From: Pirellulaceae bacterium
GTDB lineage: Bacteria > Planctomycetota > Planctomycetia > Pirellulales > Pirellulaceae
NCBI GenBank assembly: GCA_030744095.1
Contig: JASLRF010000049.1
Span: 1 to 8,799 of the forward strand
DNA: 8,799 nucleotides
Reading direction: 5' to 3'
The position numbers and the translations under genes are program-made. The number at the start of each line of letters is the position of its first letter. Positions within the stretch are counted from its first letter, which is position 1. The notes beneath the pieces are model-generated. The model was given only the letters and a program-made list of their open reading frames with translations, did not search any database and was not told the origin of the DNA. This document shows, one piece after another, positions 1 to 5,808 of the stretch.

Positions 1-633
1 GGACGCCAAGAGTCGCCCGCCATAGATGAGCAAGAATGAAGGGCTGATCGCTTCCACTTCGTGCAGAATGTGGCTTGCCAACAGCAGGCTTCCGCCACGA
101 CGCGTCCAGTCTCGTAGCAATTCGGTGACAACATGGCGACCGACCGGATCGAGTCCGTTGAACGGTTCATCCAGGATCAGAAATTCGGGCTCGTGTGCGA
201 TCGCTTGTGCCAGCTTTGTGCGCTGCCGCATCCCTCGTGAATAGCTGCCAATCGGTCGCTGCATGGCGGCCGCCATATCCAGCTTTTCCAGCGCCCAAAC
301 AGCACGATGTTCCGCATCCTTACGTTTGAAGCCCTGCAATTCGACGAGAAATCGTACCCATTCCAAGCCAGACACGTTCGAGTACATCGCTTCGTCGCCG
401 GGACTTACGCCGATTCGCCGGAGCATGTTAGTGTTGTTCCACGGGTCGCCCCCGAACATGCGAATCGATCCGAGAGTCGGCTTCAATTGTCCCGTGATCA
501 AGTTCAGAAACGTCGTCTTGCCGGCACCGTTCGGTCCAAGCAGACCGTGCGCGCCAGGCTCTAACGTCAACGTCACATCGTTCACGCCGATGACGGTGCC
601 GTACAGTTTGGTCACGTTGACAAGTTCGATCAC
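1..633 (-). CDS. ABC transporter ATP-binding protein, partial (C-terminus beyond left edge)
   Basis: This is the nucleotide-binding subunit of an ABC-2-type exporter, which would hydrolyse ATP at the cytoplasmic face of the adjoining permease. The first 211 residues are visible. Walker A is G33-P-N-G-A-G-K-T-T41. The signature is Y131-S-R-G-M-R-Q, a degenerate form of LSGGQ common in this exporter subfamily. Walker B is F151-L-I-L-D-E-P157, the D-loop is G160-L-D162 and the switch histidine is H188. The usual Q-loop glutamine is not visible: the equivalent stretch reads I-G-V-S-P-G-D-E (74-81). The start is GTG at 633, because an in-frame TGA at 646-648 closes the frame upstream. It lies 4 nt after the permease stop, with only a weak GAGAA ribosome-binding site. 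The tight spacing places it last of three visible co-oriented genes. The ABC ATPase call is certain; the cargo is unknown. The end of the core domain and any C-terminal extension are cut off. Confidence 0.93.
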   Translation of the reverse strand, partial: MIELVNVTKLYGTVIGVNDVTLTLEPGAHGLLGPNGAGKTTFLNLITGQLKPTLGSIRMFGGDPWNNTNMLRRIGVSPGDEAMYSNVSGLEWVRFLVELQGFKRKDAEHRAVWALEKLDMAAAMQRPIGSYSRGMRQRTKLAQAIAHEPEFLILDEPFNGLDPVGRHVVTELLRDWTRRGGSLLLASHILHEVEAISPSFLLIYGGRLLAS

Positions 634-637
634 AGCG

Positions 638-1594
638 CTAGATTCTCAGTGGGGCCGAGATTCGCCGCATCAACACGGCCAATGAAATCAACGTCAGCCC
701 AGTCAATAACGTGATGGGTGCCCGCACGCTCGCGAAGTCCTGCTCCAAACCAAACACCCAGGTTTGGACTCTTCCCAACGAGTGATACAACGAGATCAAT
801 GTCCAACGACTCTCGAAACTGCCAACGTCCAACTGACCACCGTGCAGATCCAAGGCCGTCAAATTGGCGTACGCGACCCAACCCAGGGCCCAGACCGCAA
901 CCCAGGCGAATCCGGCAAAACGACTCTCCCTGGTCATCGAGGAAAAACACAATGCCAACGCTGTTGTCGGCACGATGAGCCAGACCGAAGCGCCAAGAAT
1001 GCGAAGCGGCAAATCCCACGTGTGGCCTATCACGCTGAAATCTGGGGAGAGAAAGACTCCCAGGACGTACAGTGATAGCGCCGGTACGGTCGTGATCAGC
1101 GCCAGGTAGGTCCAGACGACGATCGCTTTCCCCAGAACGTAGTCGACCCGTCCAAGCGGACGGGAGAAGTACAACAGGAACGCGCGGGACTGCATGTCGC
1201 GAGATATCAGCGGCGGCGCCACTAAGGCCACTACCAGAACCATCAAGAACCCCTGCGGATAGCGAAACAGCGTCAGCAGCAGGAACGCCCACACTTCGCG
1301 ACGTGACCCAGCAGGGTTGCTGGCGATCGAGCTAAGCACCGGACCCGAATTCGGCATATTTCCAAGCATCGCAAGGGCGCCCATCCGCTCCGCGGGCTGA
1401 GTCAGGGAGAACTCGTACAGGAACAGCAGGGACCCGAGGCCGACTGCCGGCAGCCAGGCCAGGAATAACATGCGCCGCAGCCATTGGCTCTTCCAGGACA
1501 AGCGCAAGCCTGTCTGCGCGATCACCCACCATCGTGGCATTCGCAGACCGGTCGACTCTTGCAAAGCGCGATATCCTAAATCATGAATCGGCAA
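638..1594 (-). CDS. ABC-2-type transporter permease
   Basis: This is an integral inner-membrane subunit expected to form the export channel with the flanking ATPases. The 318-residue product has about six hydrophobic segments, near residues 42-60, 115-131, 157-182, 199-220, 226-244 and 288-310. Segments 2 and 3 are separated by a cytoplasmic motif, S131-R-D-x10-Y-F-S-R-P-x4-D-Y-V-L-G-K156. That motif is typical of ABC-2 permeases of this kind. I chose TTG at 1594. It has a GGGAG ribosome-binding site 7 nt upstream, and the resulting N-terminus L-P-I-H-D-L-G-Y resembles the MPI-x-D-x-GY start I recall for planctomycete homologues. An upstream ATG at 1627 would add 11 residues, but its purine run abuts the codon. 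An ATG at 1540 would shorten the protein by 18. With the TTG start, the gene overlaps the end of the upstream ATPase by 14 nt, suggesting translational coupling. The cargo cannot be read from the sequence. Confidence 0.9.
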   Translation of the reverse strand: MPIHDLGYRALQESTGLRMPRWWVIAQTGLRLSWKSQWLRRMLFLAWLPAVGLGSLLFLYEFSLTQPAERMGALAMLGNMPNSGPVLSSIASNPAGSRREVWAFLLLTLFRYPQGFLMVLVVALVAPPLISRDMQSRAFLLYFSRPLGRVDYVLGKAIVVWTYLALITTVPALSLYVLGVFLSPDFSVIGHTWDLPLRILGASVWLIVPTTALALCFSSMTRESRFAGFAWVAVWALGWVAYANLTALDLHGGQLDVGSFESRWTLISLYHSLGRVQTWVFGLEQDFASVRAPITLLTGLTLISLAVLMRRISAPLRI

Positions 1595-2513
1595 CGTCGC
1601 TCTCCCGAATCGCTTGCAAAAACACATCCTCTAACGAGTTGGTTGCTGGTGCCATAGAGCGTAGGGCGACGCCGCTTTCGCGCGACCAACGCCAGATATG
1701 ATCTGCCGCGCCCTCACCCAACCCGTGAATCGTCATCGCACCCTCTCGTCCACTTTGAAGTTCCAACCCTTCAGCTTCGATCTTTTCACGAAACGGTTCG
1801 ACCGGCCCTGCCAAACGTACCGCGAATGTGGGCGAAGTCGGCCTGCTCAGTACTGCCAAACGTTCGACCACGCGTACGCGGCCAGCGACCATGATCACCA
1901 CGTCGTCGCAAATTGCCTGCACATCCGGCAAGATGTGTGTCGAAATCAACACCGTCTTGCCTGCATCAGTGGAAAGCGATCGGATTCGATTGAGCATCGC
2001 CAGACGTTCTTCGGGATCGAGCCCGGCGGTTGGCTCGTCCAAGATCAGCAGAGGAGGGTCATGGACGATAGCTTGGGCAAATTTCAGCTTCTGCCGCATA
2101 CCGTTTGAATACGTGGCAACGTCCCGATAGCGTTCCTGCTGGATGTCGCAATAATCCAAAATCTCGTGCGCGCGACGGAGACCCTCGATCCCCGCCTGAC
2201 CAGACAGCCTCGCCATAAACTGAACCAACTCAACTCCGCTGAGCCCCGCGATGTAAGTATCGTCTTCCGGCATGTAGCCAACGCGATGGCGGATCTTCCG
2301 CGCATTTCCTTTCAGGCGGAAACCCAACACCTCTCCTTCACCAGAGCTGATGCGAACCAGGCCCAGTAAGACCTTGATCAGCGTAGTTTTCCCGGCGCCG
2401 TTGGGACCCAGAAGGCCTGTCACACCCTGGCCGATCGACAACGTGACCTGTTCCAGGGCTACGAGACGACCATATTTCTTGGTCACTTGTTCCAGTCGTA
2501 CAATCGTTTCCAT
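1581..2513 (-). CDS. ABC transporter ATP-binding protein
   Basis: This is the first gene of the exporter operon: a 310-residue nucleotide-binding subunit that would power the permease encoded just downstream. Walker A is G36-P-N-G-A-G-K-T-T44. The Q-loop position reads Y80-M-P-E-D-D, with Glu where Gln is usual. The signature is Y135-S-N-G-M-R-Q141, Walker B is L155-L-I-L-D-E-P161, the D-loop is G164-L-D166 and the switch histidine is H193. After the core domain (to about residue 215), a roughly 95-residue C-terminal extension ends with S-L-E-D-V-F-L-Q, a common tail of CcmA/NatA-like exporter ATPases. The ATG at 2513 starts exactly at the family N-terminus (V-R-L-E-Q-V-T-K-K-Y-G). No ribosome-binding site is visible, and a -10-like element lies only 7 nt upstream, so translation may be leaderless. 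It resembles the second ATPase at 1-633 only at family level. The substrate is unknown. Confidence 0.95.
   Translation of the reverse strand: METIVRLEQVTKKYGRLVALEQVTLSIGQGVTGLLGPNGAGKTTLIKVLLGLVRISSGEGEVLGFRLKGNARKIRHRVGYMPEDDTYIAGLSGVELVQFMARLSGQAGIEGLRRAHEILDYCDIQQERYRDVATYSNGMRQKLKFAQAIVHDPPLLILDEPTAGLDPEERLAMLNRIRSLSTDAGKTVLISTHILPDVQAICDDVVIMVAGRVRVVERLAVLSRPTSPTFAVRLAGPVEPFREKIEAEGLELQSGREGAMTIHGLGEGAADHIWRWSRESGVALRSMAPATNSLEDVFLQAIRESDVADS
1602..1606 (-). promoter_or_regulatory. Shine-Dalgarno site supporting TTG start of the permease
   Basis: On the minus strand GGGAG lies 7 nt before the TTG at 1594-1592. This is the best ribosome-binding site near any candidate start of the permease and the main reason to prefer TTG over the ATG at 1627. 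The site is inside the coding sequence of the preceding ATPase, so ribosomes finishing that gene (TGA at 1583-1581) would be next to it. Confidence 0.6.
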
Positions 2514-2520
2514 TCAGCCG

Positions 2521-2549
2521 ATCTTAGTGCCAGTCTGATTCTGTCGAAA
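2521..2549 (-). promoter_or_regulatory. Weak candidate promoter of the ABC operon
   Basis: On the minus strand TAAGAT (2526-2521, 4 of 6 to TATAAT) lies 17 nt after TTTCGA (2549-2544, 3 of 6 to TTGACA). Transcription would begin at about 2514-2513, at the ATG itself. That fits the lack of a ribosome-binding site but makes the call speculative. A promoter further right in the gap is equally possible. Confidence 0.25.
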
Positions 2550-2590
2550 CCCACCAAAGAACGAACTTGACGGTGGCTGGGCCGAGTATC

Positions 2591-2631
2591 ACACGGCTGA
2601 TTCGGTCGCCGCGCAATACCGCTAGCCGTGT
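2591..2631. repeat. Inverted repeat, potential hairpin
   Basis: The arms ACACGGCT (2591-2598) and AGCCGTGT (2624-2631) are perfect 8-bp complements. An inner pair CGGT (2603-2606) and ACCG (2618-2621) extends the stem after a 4/2 internal loop and leaves an 11-nt loop. It lies 78-118 nt upstream of the first ABC ATPase start. It could be an operator, or a leader hairpin if transcription starts further right. No T-run follows, so it is not a classic terminator. One such repeat could occur by chance in a gap of this size. Confidence 0.4.
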
Positions 2632-2816
2632 CGTTGGCTGTATCGCTGTTCGGGGATTCGCACCGCAGCGGCAAAGATTGTCGGAATCACAAAAAGAATT
2701 TGTCGCAACCAAGTGCGCCTGCCCGTGTATGTTGAGGCAGTTGTTCCAGAGATCCCCGGCGGCACACGATGCTATCAGGCCGGTTGGCGCGATCTTCCCG
2801 TTTGGAACGGTATTCT

Positions 2817-2865
2817 CGATCCTAGACAGATCCCTAACCCGATGCTGTAATTGAACGTAGGATCG
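2817..2865. repeat. Inverted repeat bracketing the promoter, operator-like
   Basis: CGATCCTA (2817-2824) and its perfect reverse complement TAGGATCG (2858-2865) flank the promoter. The left arm overlaps the first bases of the -35 and the right arm lies on the predicted transcription start. Their first bases are 41 bp apart, near four helical turns. A further partial copy, GATCCCTA (2829-2836), lies 11 bp, one turn, after the left GATCCTA. This arrangement suits a repressor binding same-face half-sites, but no regulator gene is in the window. The operator role is inferred. Confidence 0.4.
2823..2851 (+). promoter_or_regulatory. Sigma70-like promoter for the DUF1549/DUF1501 operon
   Basis: The -35 element TAGACA (2823-2828) matches 5 of 6 consensus bases. 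A 17-nt spacer leads to the -10 element TGTAAT (2846-2851), also 5 of 6, preceded by an extended TG at 2843-2844. The predicted start of transcription is near 2858, giving a leader of about 52 nt before the ATG at 2910. It is the best promoter match I see in the gap, and its direction and position fit the downstream operon. Planctomycete sigma-factor preferences may differ from the E. coli consensus. Confidence 0.6.
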
Positions 2866-2909
2866 TCCGTCAGTCGTGTGTTGTCCATTCCTTAGTGTAC
2901 GAGTGTCCC

Positions 2910-5798
2910 ATGGTGCGCACCGCAGCGTACATTGGCAGTTGGCTGTTGCTGGCTCCCGCGTTGGCGGTCGCTCAGCAATCGGACCATTGGGCCTACCAAA
3001 CGCCACAACGACCCGCCCTGCCGGAACTGCACGACCGACAGTGGGCTCGAAATCCGATCGATGCGTTTACCTACACACGGATGCAATTGCACCGCCTGTC
3101 CCCAAATGTCGAAGCCGACAGGGCGACCTTGCTTCGCCGACTGACCCTCGGCCTGACTGGTCTCCCACCGACACTCGCGGAACTTGATGCGTTTCTCAGT
3201 GACGATCGCTCCGCTGCCTACGAACGCCGTGTCGAGCAGTTGTTGGATTCGCCTCGCTATGGCGAACGAATGGCCACACCCTGGCTGGATCTGGCCCGCT
3301 ACGCGGATTCACACGGCTACCATATGGACGCCCATCGCGATATGTCCGCATGGCGAGATTGGGTCATCAACGCCTTCAACGACAACATGCCGTTCAACCA
3401 GTTCACAGTCGAACAGCTCGCCGGTGACTTGCTGCCCAACGCCACGCAGTCGCAGATCATTGCCAGTGGTTTCAATCGCAACAACATGGTCAATTTTGAA
3501 GCCGGTGCACTCGAAACGGAATACCTGATCGAATACGCCGTCGATCGAACGGTGACAACATCAACGGTCTGGTTTGGTCTGACAATACAGTGTGCTCGCT
3601 GCCACGATCACAAACACGACCCTTTCACACAACGGGACTTCTATCAACTGCTGGCGTTCTTCAATCAGGTCCCTGAGAAAGGAATTGATGGCGATCAAGG
3701 CAACGCGGTACCGCTGGTCCGCGCACCTTCGGAACGGCAACAGATCCAACGGGAACGAATCGTGCAGCGGATGGCCGACTGTGACGAACAGTTGCGACAG
3801 CGTGAAGCCAGCTGCGAGGCGGATCTGATCGCGTGGGAACAGAAGCTCGCTACGAACCAAAGTTACGCGCAGCCGCCAGAGGACATGGTGTTGTACGTGC
3901 CGCTGGACAAAGTGATCAATGGCGTGACGGTGGATCGGGTCAGTGGCGATCGACTGACGGTCAGTGGCCCCACATTGCTTCCTCAGACCAAGTTTGATCG
4001 GGGCTTGCTCTTCGGAGGCGATACTTTCGTCGAATTCACCGCCAACGCCAATCTCGAAATGGAGACACCCCAGTCACTCAATTTTCAACATACAGACTCG
4101 TTCTCTTGCGCCGCGTGGATCTACCCGACAACTGGTGATCCGTCGACGATTTTGGCCAAACAGAGCGATGCCCCCAAGTTGCGAGGTTATAAAGTTCTCA
4201 TAGACGATGATCACGTAATCGCCGGTTTGACCAGCGACCAGACGACAAGTCGAATTCAGACGCGTACGGTCAAGCCAATCGTGCGGCACCAGTGGCAACA
4301 CGTCGTGGTCACCTATGACGGTTCGGGCCTCGTCGCTGGTCTGCAGATTTACGTCGCCGGAGTTCGTCAGAGAACCGAGGCCGTGCATGACGATCTCAAA
4401 GGCTCGATCACGACCAGTAAACCACTTCGCATCGGACGCGGCGCCGTGGGTTCGCCGTTCCGCGGCGTTCTCGACGAGGTGCGAATCTACCCACGTTCCC
4501 TCAGTGCGACAGAGGTTGGTCTCCTGGCAGGCGGCGATCCCGTCAGCGAGATCCTGGCAGTCAATCGATCTCGGCGGACACAAGAACAGAATGACGCAAT
4601 ACGAACTTATTTTCTCCGCCATCACGACAAGACGTTTCGAGAGTTCAGCGGACAGCGGGCCAGTGCCGAGCGTGCTTTGTCTGTGTTGGACATCGCCATC
4701 CCCACGTCGATGGTGATGCGCGATGCCGACCAACTTCGCCCCACCTTCATTCTGTCGAACGGGCAGTACGATTCTCCAACCGATCCCGTATCAGCGGGAA
4801 CACCGTCGACATTCCTTCCGATGCCCGCTGACGCGCCGAGCAATCGGCTCGGGCTGGCCCGGTGGATCGTTGATCCGCGCCACCCGCTCACCGCGCGCGT
4901 CGCGGTCAACCGGATCTGGCAACTGCATTTCGGCTTGGGGCTGGTGCGAACACCCGAAGATTTCGGCACGCGTGGCGAGCGGCCGACACACCCGCAATTG
5001 CTGGACTGGCTGGCAACCGAACTCGTGCGCAGCGGGTGGGACACGAAACACATTCATCGGCTGATCGTGACGTCGGCCACCTATCGGCAATCCAGTCGTG
5101 GGACGGCTTCGCAGTGGGCGCTGGATCCGACGAACCGCTGGCTGGCGCGTGGAACACGCGGGCGACTCTCCGCCGAAATGATTCGTGATCAGGTACTGGC
5201 AACGAGCGGCCTCTTGTGCGAACAACTTGGTGGTCCGAGCGTCTTTCCCTACCAGCCGCTGGGACTTTGGCAAGAGATTTCGTACGACTCCAATGAGTTC
5301 ACCGCACAGGCCTATCTCCAAGACCATGGCGCCAAGCTCTATCGTCGCAGCTTGTACACGTTTTGGAAGCGTAGTCTCCCCGCACCCGCGCTCGCCACAC
5401 TCGGCGCGCCCAATCGCGAAGTCTGTGTTGCGCGCCGACAGGCGTCCAACACACCGCTCGAGGCGCTCGTATTGATGAACGAGACGGCGTTCGTCGAAGC
5501 CTCACGTAAACTGGCCCAACGCGTCCTTTCGTCGGGCGGCACAACCGACGAAAGTCGGGTCGCCTGGGGATTCCGGACCACGGTCGGACGCACGCCGACG
5601 CAGTTGGAACAAGGCTTCCTTCTGGAGTCACTGAAAAAACAACGTGCCGTGTATCAGGCCGACATCGAAAGCGCACAACAACTGCTGGCCGTTGGTGAAT
5701 CGCCATGGCCTATGGAATTGGACGCTCGCGAACTCGCCGCTTGGACGATTGTCGTCAATCTGATGTTCTGTTTGGACGAGACTGTCACGACGCATTGA
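2910..5798 (+). CDS. Exported DUF1549 (PSCyt2)-LamG-DUF1553 (PSD1) protein
   Basis: This is a 962-residue planctomycete-type exported protein of undefined biochemical function. A Sec signal peptide (core W11-L-L-L-A-P-A-L, likely cut after A-V-A21) is followed by DUF1549 at about residues 45-255. That domain contains C228-A-R-C231-H232-D-H-K, a CxxCH motif that could bind haem c. A charged, probably helical linker (about 270-315) leads to a LamG/concanavalin-like domain (about 325-545) that may bind glycans. DUF1553 follows (about 640-905), with N667-R-I-W, R812-R-S-L-Y and N847-T-P-L-E-A-L. The C-terminal L-D-E-T-V matches the family ending. Many relatives carry an N-terminal cytochrome c module (PSCyt1); here the sequence passes directly from signal peptide to the DUF1549 lead-in. 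ATG at 2910 gives the clean signal peptide; GTG at 2895 would add five residues. It is first in an operon with the DUF1501 gene, 10 nt downstream. The domain calls are firm; the role in polysaccharide breakdown is inferred. Confidence 0.95.
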   Translation: MVRTAAYIGSWLLLAPALAVAQQSDHWAYQTPQRPALPELHDRQWARNPIDAFTYTRMQLHRLSPNVEADRATLLRRLTLGLTGLPPTLAELDAFLSDDRSAAYERRVEQLLDSPRYGERMATPWLDLARYADSHGYHMDAHRDMSAWRDWVINAFNDNMPFNQFTVEQLAGDLLPNATQSQIIASGFNRNNMVNFEAGALETEYLIEYAVDRTVTTSTVWFGLTIQCARCHDHKHDPFTQRDFYQLLAFFNQVPEKGIDGDQGNAVPLVRAPSERQQIQRERIVQRMADCDEQLRQREASCEADLIAWEQKLATNQSYAQPPEDMVLYVPLDKVINGVTVDRVSGDRLTVSGPTLLPQTKFDRGLLFGGDTFVEFTANANLEMETPQSLNFQHTDSFSCAAWIYPTTGDPSTILAKQSDAPKLRGYKVLIDDDHVIAGLTSDQTTSRIQTRTVKPIVRHQWQHVVVTYDGSGLVAGLQIYVAGVRQRTEAVHDDLKGSITTSKPLRIGRGAVGSPFRGVLDEVRIYPRSLSATEVGLLAGGDPVSEILAVNRSRRTQEQNDAIRTYFLRHHDKTFREFSGQRASAERALSVLDIAIPTSMVMRDADQLRPTFILSNGQYDSPTDPVSAGTPSTFLPMPADAPSNRLGLARWIVDPRHPLTARVAVNRIWQLHFGLGLVRTPEDFGTRGERPTHPQLLDWLATELVRSGWDTKHIHRLIVTSATYRQSSRGTASQWALDPTNRWLARGTRGRLSAEMIRDQVLATSGLLCEQLGGPSVFPYQPLGLWQEISYDSNEFTAQAYLQDHGAKLYRRSLYTFWKRSLPAPALATLGAPNREVCVARRQASNTPLEALVLMNETAFVEASRKLAQRVLSSGGTTDESRVAWGFRTTVGRTPTQLEQGFLLESLKKQRAVYQADIESAQQLLAVGESPWPMELDARELAAWTIVVNLMFCLDETVTTH

Positions 5799-5808
5799 GA
5801 ACTCGCCA

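Larger units (their letters stand above)
2514..2909. other. Divergent intergenic region, non-coding
   Basis: This gap of 396 nt separates the leftward ABC operon from the rightward DUF1549/DUF1501 operon, and must carry promoters for both. I see a strong rightward promoter near 2823-2851, a weak leftward one near 2521-2549, and two 8-bp perfect inverted repeats. Open frames exist on both strands (2567-2854 plus, 2524-3006 minus). Neither has a recognisable domain, a good ribosome-binding site or a plausible composition, so I treat the region as regulatory. No tRNA or known RNA fold was recognised. Confidence 0.6.

Noticed and set aside
263..685. Plus-strand frame of 140 codons opposite the partial ABC ATPase
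   Set aside because: The minus strand carries Walker A, signature and Walker B in one frame; the plus frame has no recognisable feature.
630..1292. 220-codon minus-strand frame overlapping the permease
   Set aside because: It is the +1-type shadow of a GC-rich coding region. It has no domain-like pattern, whereas the overlapping frame has clear membrane segments and an ABC-2 motif.
2567..2854. 95-codon plus-strand frame in the divergent gap
   Set aside because: No recognisable domain and no ribosome-binding site. Its end overlaps the predicted promoter of the next operon.
2524..3006. 160-codon minus-strand frame in the gap
   Set aside because: It runs antisense into the signal-peptide region of the DUF1549 protein and has a cysteine- and arginine-rich, low-plausibility composition.
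4074..5327. Long antisense frames (4074-4733, 4622-5053, 4791-5327) under the DUF1549-DUF1553 gene
   Set aside because: They are rich in Arg, Ser and Pro with no recognisable motif, as expected for reverse shadows of a GC-rich gene whose plus-strand frame is clearly real.
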